Below, in pieces: positions 19,776 through 28,409 of a DNA stretch of 64,000 bases. The notes under the pieces were generated by a model, which did not search any database, was not told the DNA's origin, and saw only the letters and a list, made by a program, of their open reading frames with translations. Numbering within the stretch: the first letter of the stretch is position 1; every line of letters starts with the position of its first letter. The position numbers and the translations under genes were made by a program. Source of the stretch: Pinisolibacter aquiterrae (GTDB lineage: Bacteria > Pseudomonadota > Alphaproteobacteria > Rhizobiales > Ancalomicrobiaceae); assembly GCF_019160155.1 (NCBI RefSeq), contig NZ_JAFNIH010000055.1, positions 44,836 through 108,835 of the forward strand. The letters are read 5' to 3'.

Positions 19776-20006
19776 TCACTGCTTATCGGGTGTGTAATCT
19801 GAAAAGTGCTTCGATGCACGGCATTGTACCTTGTTCTGCTTGTCCCATGCTTCGAGCTCGTTGATGGGGTAGAGGACGGCCTTGCCAATCTTTATGAATG
19901 AAGGGCCAATCTTCATTGCTCGCCAGTTTCTGAGTGTACCAACGGACACTCCACCTCGGTAGCGCTCCGCCACTTCCTCTGTTGTAAGATATTTACTCTC
20001 CGCCAT
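19776..20006 (-). CDS. AlpA/excisionase-like helix-turn-helix protein
   Basis: 76 aa. The start at 20006 has a perfect AAAGGAGG five bases upstream, which fixes it. KYLTTEEVAERYRGGVSVGT followed by LRNWRAMKIGPSFIKIGKAV is a winged-helix HTH like AlpA regulators and recombination directionality factors. Being the first gene inside the integration junction, it may control excision together with the serine recombinase at 24369. Codon use is AT-rich compared with the chromosome. Confidence 0.75.
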   Translation of the reverse strand: MAESKYLTTEEVAERYRGGVSVGTLRNWRAMKIGPSFIKIGKAVLYPINELEAWDKQNKVQCRASKHFSDYTPDKQ

Positions 20007-20396
20007 ATTGCCTCCTTTTGACAACGTTGGTCGACGCCGTCTCACCAATCGCGTGCTACCGGTCCAGAGTGAAAGCGAATATACGCGTGTTGCCGTCACT
20101 CCTCATCATGGCGGGGCCTGTCGAACTCCGGTGGCTCCTGCTTTGTCACGAAGACAAATGCGGTACGACCTGTCGTCTTGGGAAGCTCTTCTCTGTTGGT
20201 ATAGGAGAGAAGGCGGTTCCCGGCCGCAAACAGGACGGACCGATGCAGGGGCTAGATTTCATCTTAAACTTGCGGTGTGTTGGCCTGTCGCGCGCGGTGC
20301 GAGATCTGCCAGGGGCAGAGGATCGAAGCGGGCCTTTTTCATAGTATCGGATAGCGGCGGCGGTTGTGGTCGCCACCTGCGGCGAGGGCTCGGAAA
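20007..20396. other. Non-coding stretch between the HTH gene and a Fic remnant
   Basis: About 390 bp. It holds the promoter of the minus-strand HTH gene. No convincing gene, repeat or structure was seen. Confidence 0.4.
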
Positions 20397-20605
20397 TCAG
20401 GCTGCACCGACTTCAGGGAGCAGCTTGTGCTTCCTCCTCCCCTCATCCTTCATCAGGATATCGCACGCGACGAGGTCGGTGATGTCGCGGAGGGCGGTGT
20501 CGGGCGAGACCTTCGTGAGCTTGGCCCATTTCGATAATGTCAGCTTGCCGTCGAAGCCTTCGAGGAGTCGATTGAACATCGCGCGCTGCCGGTCGTTCAA
20601 TCGGG
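20397..20605 (-). pseudogene. Fic-family C-terminal fragment
   Basis: About 68 codons reading LNDRQRAMFNRLLEGFDGKL followed by TLSKWAKLTKVSPDTALRDI, the winged-helix C-terminus found behind the Fic (AMPylation) domain in many Fic proteins. The Fic catalytic domain (HPFxxGNG) is missing; the sequence upstream is replaced by the relaxase remnant at about 20609. It is therefore a truncated relic without its own start codon except TTG. Confidence 0.7.
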
Positions 20606-20608
20606 CGG

Positions 20609-20817
20609 GCAGTGGCGACTATGTCGCAGGTTCCTACAGTCAGCGCTTCTCGCTCGCCTCCGGCCGCTTCGCCATGATCGATGACGGTCTCGGCTTCCAG
20701 CTCGTCCCCTGGACGCCCTCCCTCGAAAAACAGATCGGCCGTCATGTTTCCGGTATCGCCCGTGACGACGGCGGCATCGACTGGAGTGTTAGCCGCAGAC
20801 GGGGATTGGGGTTGTAG
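20609..20817 (+). pseudogene. C-terminal fragment of a second relaxase (DUF3363 type)
   Basis: The frame reads GDYVAGSYSQRFSLASGRFA, then FQLVPWTPSLEKQIGRHVSG and ends in RRRGLGL. This matches the C-terminus of the intact relaxase of this element (TVSLASGRYALVEN, FTLVPWRPVIDDRLGREVMG, KTRGLGI at 43612-43789) but is clearly a diverged version, not a copy. It is the remains of a related, older conjugative element. Confidence 0.8.
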
Positions 20818-20864
20818 ATGCGACAACCGGTTATTATTGGGAGTTCCCAGATACGACAAACTGA

Positions 20865-22073
20865 ATGCCAAATCCCAAGAGCGATTCGATGTTTGCGAAA
20901 GAATTCGACGAAATCTCACTGAGGGATATCCAGGCGCTCGTCGACGAGGGAATCCCCGAAGGCAGGCAGCTTGAATTCAAGCGCGATCACTATGGCCGCA
21001 AGGACGATGATAGGCGAGAGTTTGCCGCCGATGTCTCCGCCATAGCCAATGCGCGTGGCGGATACCTGCTTATTGGTGTCGATGAACGCAACGGGATTGC
21101 TTCGAGCGTTTGCGGCGTTGAGGCGCCGGATCCCGACGGGTTGGTTCGCGCGATCAGCGAGGCCATTCGCGCGTCGCTCGAACCACCGCTTATTGAATTC
21201 AGGGTCAAGTGGGTCTCAATCGAGGCCGCACGTGGTGTTGTGGTGATCAAAATCACGCGGAGTTGGAGCGCTCCCCATCGCGTCACTGTCGCCAAGGACT
21301 ATCGCTTCTTCGTCCGGGACGAAAATGGAAAACACCCGATGTCGGTAGAGGAGTTGCGCCGTGCCTTCCTATTCGCTTCCGAGGTAGAGGAAAGGATCAG
21401 GCGGTTCCGGATTGAACGCCTTGGAACCCTAACCGTTAATGAAGGACCGCTCAGTGTCGGCAAGGAGGGCGAGGCGCGGCTGATCATGCATGTCGTGCCC
21501 CGGACGGCGTTCACGGACGGCATTCAGCTTTCGTTTGACGAACGAGGTGGTTCGATGTGGCCATGGCCGCTCGGCGGGGGAAGTGGCGCCAATTCGATGT
21601 ACTCGCTTGATGGTCTGATCAGCTATTCTGGACCGGAGGAACGTTTCGAAACCGTCCGTGCGTTTTCGGCCCTCTTTCGCAATGGCATTGCTGAAGCCGT
21701 GGCAGGCGTGCGTGTAGGAAACAAGGACGGTCAGCGCAACATATCGTTGACCGGCATAGAACAAGAGGTGATCAGGGGCCTTTGCCAGATTCTCGGCGAG
21801 TATAAAAGACGATCTATCCCCGCGCCCTATACAGTTTTTTTGAGCCTTGTTGGCGTGCGTGGTGTATCGGCACCGATCGACGAGTGGCGTGGCGGGATTG
21901 CCTATCCTCACCGCTCCGACAGCATCATGCTTCCCGAACTTGCCATTGACGCGGCGGGGGCAGAAAATGCGCCAGAGATTGAGCTCAGGCCCCTTTTTGA
22001 TCTCATGTGGAATGCCTTTGGCCAATATGGTTCGCCAAACTACGATCGATCGGATCGATATGTGCGCCGCTAA
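20865..22073 (+). CDS. Schlafen/AlbA_2 domain protein
   Basis: 402 aa. Residues about 15-150 form an AlbA_2 (Schlafen-like, putative nucleic-acid or nucleotide binding) domain with GIPEGRQLEFKRDHYGRKDD, then FAADVSAIANARGGYLLIGV and VTVAKDYRFFVRDENGKHPM. The remaining 250 residues are not recognised. Proteins of this type occur as regulators and in defence loci. It stands beside an HNH endonuclease gene on the same strand. Starts at 20865 and 20889 are both possible. Confidence 0.75.
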   Translation: MPNPKSDSMFAKEFDEISLRDIQALVDEGIPEGRQLEFKRDHYGRKDDDRREFAADVSAIANARGGYLLIGVDERNGIASSVCGVEAPDPDGLVRAISEAIRASLEPPLIEFRVKWVSIEAARGVVVIKITRSWSAPHRVTVAKDYRFFVRDENGKHPMSVEELRRAFLFASEVEERIRRFRIERLGTLTVNEGPLSVGKEGEARLIMHVVPRTAFTDGIQLSFDERGGSMWPWPLGGGSGANSMYSLDGLISYSGPEERFETVRAFSALFRNGIAEAVAGVRVGNKDGQRNISLTGIEQEVIRGLCQILGEYKRRSIPAPYTVFLSLVGVRGVSAPIDEWRGGIAYPHRSDSIMLPELAIDAAGAENAPEIELRPLFDLMWNAFGQYGSPNYDRSDRYVRR

Positions 22074-22388
22074 GGTTCACCCCTTGCCCGTATTTCTATC
22101 CGGAACTTGTACGATGCTCTGAAGCAGCTTGCCCTTTTCCGCCCCTGGGCCGGAATAGATGGATGTCGTCCATAGAGAAAGAGCTGTGTCCGCAACCCGC
22201 CGCGCTACGACGCTTTCGTCACCGCTCTCGGCCGACGGCTCGCCAAGGGGCCGAAGCTGCGGCAGGAGATCCTAGAGGGCAAACCCGGAATACAAGAATG
22301 TAGGTGTTTCGTTTTTTCGGGACGCGACGACCTGTAGGGGCGCGCAGCTTGATGCTACCATTCAGCAACATGCGTTGTTCGCTTGGCG
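22074..22388. other. Gap holding a CopG remnant
   Basis: About 315 bp between the AlbA_2 and HNH genes. The only recognisable item is the CopG-type fragment at 22194-22290; the rest shows no gene. Confidence 0.4.
22194..22290 (+). pseudogene. C-terminal fragment of a conjugation CopG/RHH protein
   Basis: The frame reads RYDAFVTALGRRLAKGPKLRQE and continues briefly. It matches the C-terminus of the intact CopG-type protein next to TraG in this element (RFEGFIDALGRRLATGDRFIKE). With the relaxase fragment it shows that a second conjugative element once occupied this end. Confidence 0.6.
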
Positions 22389-23063
22389 ATGGCGATGCGT
22401 CACTATTACCGCAAAGATTGGCAGAAATTTCGAGATGAAGTCATCGAACTCGATGGCGGCGTCTGCCGTCGATGTGGCCGCGGCCCGCTACAAGGAGCGA
22501 TCTTACAAGTTCACCACAAAACTTATCTGCCAGGGAAGATGCCATGGGAATACCCATACGGGTATTGTGAGACTCTCTGCCGAGGATGTCATGCATCAGA
22601 ACACGGTATAGTCCGCCCTTTCCAAGGATGGGTCTGTGTCGGCGATGACGATCTTGGGGATTTATCGGGCGAATGCGATTTATGCGGCACGCAGATACGT
22701 TACGTATTTTTTGTGCAGCACGAAAAATGGCCTGCGATGGAGGTTGGGGAGATCTGCTGCGATCATCTCACACAGACCTCCGAAGCAAGCGACTATATGG
22801 ATTCAAAGAGGCGTTATGCTTTACGCGAAAGTCGCTTTATTTCGTCCTCAAGATGGAAACGCAACCAAGATGGGCTCTTAAGCCTCATGCAAAAGGGGCA
22901 ACATATTTCACTCGAAAAAGTATCAGAAAATTTTAGGCTGACGGTAAATCAAGTGACCGGGAAAAAATTCTTTAAATCCGAAGAAGAGTGCAAACGGTAT
23001 ATATTTAAAATAATCGAGAATGGGACTCTAGAAGCGTTCTTCAGGAAATTTCAAGCTAAATAG
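22389..23063 (+). CDS. HNH endonuclease family protein
   Basis: About 224 aa (ATG at 22389 or 22395; no clear ribosome site). The N-terminal half has FRDEVIELDGGVCRRCGRGP, then LQVHHKTYLPGKMP and ETLCRGCHASEHG: an HNH nuclease with two Cys pairs for a structural zinc. A second zinc-like cluster follows (CDLCG, then EICCDHL at about 100-135). The C-terminal 90 residues are Lys-rich and may bind DNA. The low GC of the gene indicates recent transfer. It may be a defence or mobile nuclease. Confidence 0.75.
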   Translation: MAMRHYYRKDWQKFRDEVIELDGGVCRRCGRGPLQGAILQVHHKTYLPGKMPWEYPYGYCETLCRGCHASEHGIVRPFQGWVCVGDDDLGDLSGECDLCGTQIRYVFFVQHEKWPAMEVGEICCDHLTQTSEASDYMDSKRRYALRESRFISSSRWKRNQDGLLSLMQKGQHISLEKVSENFRLTVNQVTGKKFFKSEEECKRYIFKIIENGTLEAFFRKFQAK

Positions 23064-23238
23064 ATTTGATGAATTTCCAACGCGAGAGATTTGGGTTTTC
23101 CTTCGCTGTTCTTCTGTATTTGTACTCAACGCTACCGCGATAACAAGTATTTGTTGAATCAACCTGAAATACGTCTCTCTTAATCGACCCCATATGGGGA
23201 ACGTCTGTCTGTCCCCGCTTGAACTCGGGGCGACATTA

Positions 23239-23454
23239 ATGGCTCTCGGCGCCTTCGGCGCCAATCGCCATCTGCGCCAGTCGCTGGTCTTCCTCGACGT
23301 GCCGACACTCCAGCAGCCAGAGGCCTATCTCGGCCATGCCGGTGAGATGTTCGGTCGTGATGGCGGTTTCGCCGATCCGAAGACCGAGGCGTTCATGAAA
23401 ACCTTCCTCGATGCTTTCGCCGATTGGATTGGGAGGACCGCAAAGGTTGCCTGA
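23239..23454 (+). pseudogene. C-terminal fragment of an NADPH-dependent FMN reductase
   Basis: The frame reads ALGAFGANRHLRQSLVFLDV followed by PTLQQPEAYLGHAGEMF, the end of ChrR/ArsH-like flavodoxin-fold FMN reductases. The flavin-binding N-terminus is missing, and low-GC non-coding DNA lies upstream. A dead fragment. Confidence 0.7.
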
Positions 23455-23551
23455 GGCATTCCGCTCGAATGGCCCCACTGGGATGCGGTGTCCTGAGAAA
23501 TGTTCCCCATGGCATGGCCATGCTGAGTGAAGCGGGGCCAGTCGCCTCCAC

Positions 23552-24241
23552 TCACGCGGCGCCAGGCCTCGGCCGGACCATATATCTTCCTGTTTTCCTC
23601 GAGCCGACGAAGACGATCAGGCCTGTCGCTCGTAGGCCGGCGATATCCCGCTTGGCGGTCTTTGCTGCAACCTCCCAGCGCACGACGATATCGGTAAAAC
23701 GCAGTCGATCGCGGACGGCCATTTCGCCGAGGAACCACCGTTGGCGATCGTTCAAGATCCCGAGCCACTCGACGTTTCCAGGGTCATTTCCTGGGTCATT
23801 TATAGGGACTTTTCCAGGGACATCGGACATGCCGTCCATGGCTCTCGGTGCCTCCTGACTGGTGGCCGATCCCGAGCTTCGTCGGCTTTGTGCCGGGTCC
23901 TTGCCGCCGGCCGTGGCCTTCTCGTTCGAGATCCCATTGCCTCCGATCGAAGGCACTTCTCCTGTGACGGTTCTATTGGCGGCATCGATGACGAGTTCGA
24001 AGACGAGATCAGATTCTGCAATCAGGCGAATGAGATAATGCCCTCTCGGACCGGCCGAGCCTTCGAGCCAATTCTTGGCGGCCCGCTCACTGGCACCTGT
24101 CCATTTCATGACCGTCTTGACGGCCCGGTGGGTATCTCCGAGCTCTGATTGCAGCGCCCTCGCGACGGCGTTGGCAAAGTCGGTCGCTGACCGAACCGCC
24201 GCCGCATGACCCGGTAGAATCCTGCCCCTTTTCGGCAACAT
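23552..24241 (-). CDS. Putative DNA-binding regulator with C-terminal winged helix
   Basis: About 229 aa from the ATG at 24241 (24259 is an alternative). The N-terminal third (VKTVMKWTGASERAAKNWLE followed by GSAGPRGHYLIRLIAES) looks like an HTH. A low-complexity middle rich in Gly/Asp/Pro follows. The end (LNDRQRWFLGEMAVRDRLRF, then VVRWEVAAKTAKRDIAGLRA) resembles the winged helix behind Fic domains. It lies head-to-head with the serine recombinase (128-bp gap) and could regulate it. Precise family not recognised. Confidence 0.6.
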   Translation of the reverse strand: MLPKRGRILPGHAAAVRSATDFANAVARALQSELGDTHRAVKTVMKWTGASERAAKNWLEGSAGPRGHYLIRLIAESDLVFELVIDAANRTVTGEVPSIGGNGISNEKATAGGKDPAQSRRSSGSATSQEAPRAMDGMSDVPGKVPINDPGNDPGNVEWLGILNDRQRWFLGEMAVRDRLRFTDIVVRWEVAAKTAKRDIAGLRATGLIVFVGSRKTGRYMVRPRPGAA

Positions 24242-24368
24242 GTTGCCGGCCCTCCACAACTAGACTGCTGTCGATGCGGAGACGGCAGACCTCGCCCGAA
24301 CCGCCTTGTTCTGTTCGGGGCTGCGCGGTCGGCGTCCTCGAATACAAGCCGGTTGGGGATGGCGTGTC

Positions 24369-25940
24369 GTGGCGGATTGGAGCCGACATCGTGAAGATGA
24401 GACGAGCGACCCGACGATCAGGGTTCGGGCGGCCGAATATGTCCGGATGTCGACGGAACATCAGAAGTACTCGACCGAGAACCAGGCCGATGCCATCCGT
24501 CAGTATGCAGCCACTCGTGATATCGACATTGTCAGAACCTACGCCGATGAAGGTAAAAGTGGCCTTCGCATCGAAGGTCGTGACGGCTTGAAACTCCTGA
24601 TCGATGATGTCGCGAGTGGCCGTACCGATTTCCAAGCCATTCTCGTCTATGACGTCAGCCGTTGGGGGCGCTTTCAGGATGCCGACGAGAGCGCCTATTA
24701 CGAATACATCTGCAAGCGCGCCGGCATTGCGGTGCACTATTGCGCCGAGCAGTTCGAGAATGATGGCAGCCCGATCGCAACGGTCGTCAAGAGCGTCAAG
24801 CGGGCCATGGCCGGCGAATACAGTCGCGAATTGTCGACCAAGGTCTTTGCCGGTCAATGTCGCTTGATCGAGCACGGCTACCGACAAGGCGGACAGGCGG
24901 GGTTCGGTCTGCGCCGGGTGCTCATCGATCAGGCCGGCGCCACCAAGGGTGAGCTGACGCGTGGTGAGCAGAAGAGCATCCAGACCGACCGCGTCGTGCT
25001 GCGACCGGGGCCGGAGGCGGAGCTCGCCCTGGTCGCGGAGATCTATAGGACCTTCGTCACTGCGGATCGAACCGAGCGACAGATTGCCGACGCTCTGAAT
25101 GCACGGGGGGCGGTGACCGATCTCGGGCGCCCCTGGTCACGTGGAACCGTCCACCAGATCCTCATCAACGAGAAGTACATCGGCAACAACGTCTGGAACC
25201 GCATGTCCTTCAAGCTGAAGAAGAAGAGGGTTCACAATGAGCCGTCGATGTGGATCCGGGCCGACGGGGTCTTTCCGGCAATCATCGATCGGCCGCTCTT
25301 CGACGCGGCCCAATCCATCATTCGGGCGCGGTCGTTTCGGCTTTCGGACGAGGAAATGCTACGAGCTCTCCACGCCTTGCTCCAGACGCAGGGGATGCTG
25401 TCGGGCCTCGTCATCGACGAAGCAGAAGGGCTTCCGTCGAGTAGCGCCTACGGCTCTCGCTTCGGCAGCTTGCTGCGTGCCTACAGCCTCGTCGGCTACG
25501 CCCCCCGTCGAGACTATCGATACATCGAGATCAATCGCGCCCTGCGCCGCCTTCATCCCGAGGTGGTCGAGACCATCGTTGCCGGCCTCGATGGCGTCGG
25601 CGCCACCGTGTTGCGGCAACCGGACACCGATCTGATCATGATCAACGGCGAATTCGCGGTGTCCGTGGTGATCGCGCGTTGCCGGCAACTCCCGACCGGC
25701 GGGTTCCGGTGGCGCCTTCGGTTCGATGCCGGATTGCAGCCCGACATCACCGTGGCGGTACGGATGGATGCCGAGAACCGGCATCCCTTCGACTTCTATC
25801 TGCTCCCCCGGTTCGACGTCGGCGGAGGCAAGCTCAACCTCGCCGAAGACAATGGGTTGGGTCTCGATGCCTACCGGTTCGAGACGCTCGACCTCCTCTA
25901 CGACTTGGCGATGCCGGTGCGCATCACGGAGGCAGCATGA
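24369..25940 (+). CDS. Large serine recombinase (integrase) of the ICE
   Basis: About 523 aa from a GTG at 24369; the frame is open further upstream but without family sequence. The N-terminal resolvase domain contains AAEYVRMSTEHQKYSTENQ with catalytic Ser28, then DEGKSGLRIEGRDGLKLLID and the YDVSRWGRFQDADESAYYE motif. The recombinase domain follows (RQIADALNARGAVTDLGRPW, WNRMSFKLKKK). The C-terminal 250 residues lack an obvious zinc ribbon. It is the likely enzyme for integration into radC. Its stop overlaps the next gene start (ATGA), coupling it to two RepB-like proteins. Confidence 0.9.
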   Translation: MADWSRHREDETSDPTIRVRAAEYVRMSTEHQKYSTENQADAIRQYAATRDIDIVRTYADEGKSGLRIEGRDGLKLLIDDVASGRTDFQAILVYDVSRWGRFQDADESAYYEYICKRAGIAVHYCAEQFENDGSPIATVVKSVKRAMAGEYSRELSTKVFAGQCRLIEHGYRQGGQAGFGLRRVLIDQAGATKGELTRGEQKSIQTDRVVLRPGPEAELALVAEIYRTFVTADRTERQIADALNARGAVTDLGRPWSRGTVHQILINEKYIGNNVWNRMSFKLKKKRVHNEPSMWIRADGVFPAIIDRPLFDAAQSIIRARSFRLSDEEMLRALHALLQTQGMLSGLVIDEAEGLPSSSAYGSRFGSLLRAYSLVGYAPRRDYRYIEINRALRRLHPEVVETIVAGLDGVGATVLRQPDTDLIMINGEFAVSVVIARCRQLPTGGFRWRLRFDAGLQPDITVAVRMDAENRHPFDFYLLPRFDVGGGKLNLAEDNGLGLDAYRFETLDLLYDLAMPVRITEAA

Positions 25941-26836
25941 CCTCACCATTGCGGTCCCAGACTATCGAGATGATCCCGATCGCGCTCATCCACGTGCTGA
26001 ATCCGCGTGCGCGCAACAAGAAGCAACACCGAGAGATCGTCGACAACATCGGGGTTGTCGGCCTGAAGCGACCGATCACGGTGAGCCGGAAGGGAAATGG
26101 GGGATCGGTCCGCTACGAACTCATCTGCGGCGAGGGGCGTCTGGAAGCCTTCCGCATGTTGGGCGCGACGGAGATCCCAGCAATCATCGTCGAAGTGTCG
26201 GAGAGAGACGGTCTGGTGATGAGCCTCGTGGAGAACATCGCTCGGCGGCAGCATCGCCCGATCGACATTATGCAGGAGATCGGAGCCCTGCACGAACGCG
26301 GGTATAGTGACGGCGAGATCGCGCGGAAGATCGGCTGCACCCCGAGCTGGGTCAACATGATCGTGGTGTTGCTGGAGCGCGGTGAGGAGCGACTGGTCTC
26401 TGCGGTGGAAACGGGGCTCATCCCGATCAGCTTCGCGATCGATATTGCTCGCGCCGAGGATGCCGAGACCCAGGACATTCTCATCGACGCCTACGCGGCC
26501 GGTAAGATCAAGGGCAAGAAATTGGCGTCGGTCCGTCGAATGATCGACCAACGGTTGAAGCGGAGCAAGACAGTTCCCGACAACGGCTTCGGTCCGAGAA
26601 ACGCGCCACGGCGTGTGACGGCCGCTGATCTCGTCCGCGTCTACCAGCGAGAGACGGACAAGCAGCGCCTCCTGGTGAAGCGCTCGAACTTTGCCCAGAC
26701 CAAGCTTCTCTTCATGATCGAAGCGCTCAAGGATCTTTTGAACGATGAAGGGTTCAGCACGCTGCTGCGTGCCGAGGACCTGGCGACCATGCCTCGCGCG
26801 CTGGTGGCCCGTATTCCCGGGGAGGTGGTCCGATGA
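25937..26836 (+). CDS. RepB/ParB-like protein 1, coupled to the recombinase
   Basis: 299 aa. The ParB N-terminal domain (ALIHVLNPRARNKKQHREIV, then YELICGEGRLEAFRMLGATE and SLVENIARRQHRP) is followed by an HTH (YSDGEIARKIGCTPSWVNMI) and a C-terminal RepB-type region. The ATG overlaps the recombinase stop. Proteins like this partition plasmids by binding centromere sites, or act as DNA-binding partners. No parA gene is adjacent; here it may assist the recombinase. Confidence 0.85.
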   Translation: MTSPLRSQTIEMIPIALIHVLNPRARNKKQHREIVDNIGVVGLKRPITVSRKGNGGSVRYELICGEGRLEAFRMLGATEIPAIIVEVSERDGLVMSLVENIARRQHRPIDIMQEIGALHERGYSDGEIARKIGCTPSWVNMIVVLLERGEERLVSAVETGLIPISFAIDIARAEDAETQDILIDAYAAGKIKGKKLASVRRMIDQRLKRSKTVPDNGFGPRNAPRRVTAADLVRVYQRETDKQRLLVKRSNFAQTKLLFMIEALKDLLNDEGFSTLLRAEDLATMPRALVARIPGEVVR

Positions 26837-27750
26837 TCGAAGCCGAAGACAAGGGGCGGGACGTCAAACTGTCGTTCGAACGGCAGAGCATCGTCGTGGC
26901 GATCAGCCAACTGGTGCCGCTCAAGACCCTCCGCGCCGGAATGAAGGAGAGCCGGAAGTATGCCCAGATCTTGGGCTCGGTACGGGCGATCGGCCTCGTC
27001 GAAGCTCCGGCGGTTGCGCCCGACCCCAAACACCCAGGTCGGTATTTCCTGCTCGACGGGCATCTCAGGGTCGAGGCGTTGAAGGACCTCGGCATCCAGG
27101 AGGTCGAGTGTCTCGTGTCGACGGACGACGAGACCTACACCTACAACAAGAGGATTAATCGGCTGGCGGCCGTTCAGGAACACCGAATGATCACCCGGGC
27201 GATCGAACGCGGCGTGCCGGAGGAACGCCTCGCCGAGGCTCTCGGGCTGGATGCGGTCTCGATCCGGCGGCGAGCACGAATGCTGAAGGGGATCTGTCCG
27301 GATGCCGTCGATCTTCTGAAGGACAGTCCATGCCCGTTCTCGGTGTTCGACATGCTCCGTCGTATGGCACCGATCCGTCAGGTCGAGGCCGCGGAGCTGA
27401 TGATCGGCCAGAACAATTATACGGCCGTATTTGCGAAGGTTCTGCTGGCCACCACTCCTCCCAAGCTATTGGTCGTCCTCCGTAAGAAAAATGTCGATAG
27501 TGTCACGGCTGATCAGATTGCTCGAATGGAACGAGAGCTCTTGAGTCTGCAGACGCAGGTTAAATCTGTCGAGGACAGCTACGGCATCGATAATCTCCAG
27601 TTGATGGTTACCTGCGGCTATGTGCGGAAATTGCTCGCCAATGGGCGGATCGTTCGCTGGTTGACGCAGCATCGCCCGGAGTACCTGACGGAATTCCAAT
27701 CGATCGCCGGGATCGAGAGTTTTGGCGACGCCAAGTCCGCCGCCGAGTGA
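26833..27750 (+). CDS. RepB/ParB-like protein 2, coupled to protein 1
   Basis: 305 aa. It has a ParB-like fold (LVPLKTLRAGMKESRKYAQI, YFLLDGHLRVEALKDLGIQE, NRLAAVQEHRMITRAIERGV), a putative HTH (EERLAEALGLDAVSIRRRAR) and the C-terminal RepB region. The ATG overlaps the stop of protein 1 (ATGA), so recombinase and both RepB-like proteins form one translationally coupled unit. It shares the architecture of protein 1 but is well diverged, so the two could form a heterodimer. Confidence 0.85.
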   Translation: MIEAEDKGRDVKLSFERQSIVVAISQLVPLKTLRAGMKESRKYAQILGSVRAIGLVEAPAVAPDPKHPGRYFLLDGHLRVEALKDLGIQEVECLVSTDDETYTYNKRINRLAAVQEHRMITRAIERGVPEERLAEALGLDAVSIRRRARMLKGICPDAVDLLKDSPCPFSVFDMLRRMAPIRQVEAAELMIGQNNYTAVFAKVLLATTPPKLLVVLRKKNVDSVTADQIARMERELLSLQTQVKSVEDSYGIDNLQLMVTCGYVRKLLANGRIVRWLTQHRPEYLTEFQSIAGIESFGDAKSAAE

Positions 27751-28409
27751 GGACAATGGGGACCCGGACCCGACAAACGCGGGGACCGCGGGAGACGCCG
27801 CACGGTGAGGCGGATCGAGCGCGGCGATGGGGATGGCGGCGACCCCGCCCGGAGCCCATCAGGTCGACCGAGGTTTCGGTCCGCCGCGTACTCGACGGTT
27901 CGTCGGGTGCGTCTCGAAGCGGGCGTGTCGATCGAGCCGGATCGCGGATCTCGGCACGCCTGCCCCGCAACGGGGTTTCCATTTCCATGGGCAGTAGACG
28001 GGCGCCCGACCTTCGAAAGGGACAGCGACGGTGCGGCCCTGCGCAAAGGCAGGATGTTCGCTCCGCTTGAGCGCGGTGTCTTCGTGCCTCCTCCGAGCAT
28101 GACGAGATCGACGCATCCGAATGAAAGATGCGGCTTCCACTCGATCGATCCGACCTTCCGATCGGGGAGAACGGGGTCTGACCCCGCTCTCCCCCGCGAG
28201 TGCGGTCGCTGAGCGGGACAGGGCCGCTCGCTCGCAGGCCGCCCGAACGTGGACACCTCGCCGATCCCCTCGATCCGTCCCGCTCGGCTCGGCAGCCCGG
28301 TCCCGCGCGACCACACTCGCCCCCCTCTCTCCCCGCGCGCTCACGCGCCCCCGGGACACATGCGCGGGGACCTCGCGCATGTGTCCGAGGACCACGAGGA
28401 GAGACCACC
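27751..28409. other. Long leader region upstream of the ParB-like gene
   Basis: About 660 bp without a convincing gene on either strand. It contains an imperfect hairpin at 28168-28195 (GAGAACGGGG/CCCCGCTCTC) that may end the recombinase operon, and a perfect 13-bp inverted repeat (28354-28386) just before the next gene. Confidence 0.5.
28354..28386. promoter_or_regulatory. 13-bp inverted repeat upstream of the ParB-like gene
   Basis: The arms GGACACATGCGCG and CGCGCATGTGTCC are perfect and separated by 7 bases; the right arm ends 23 bases before the ATG at 28410. It may be an operator or parS-like site bound by the ParB-like protein, or a hairpin controlling its translation. Confidence 0.6.
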
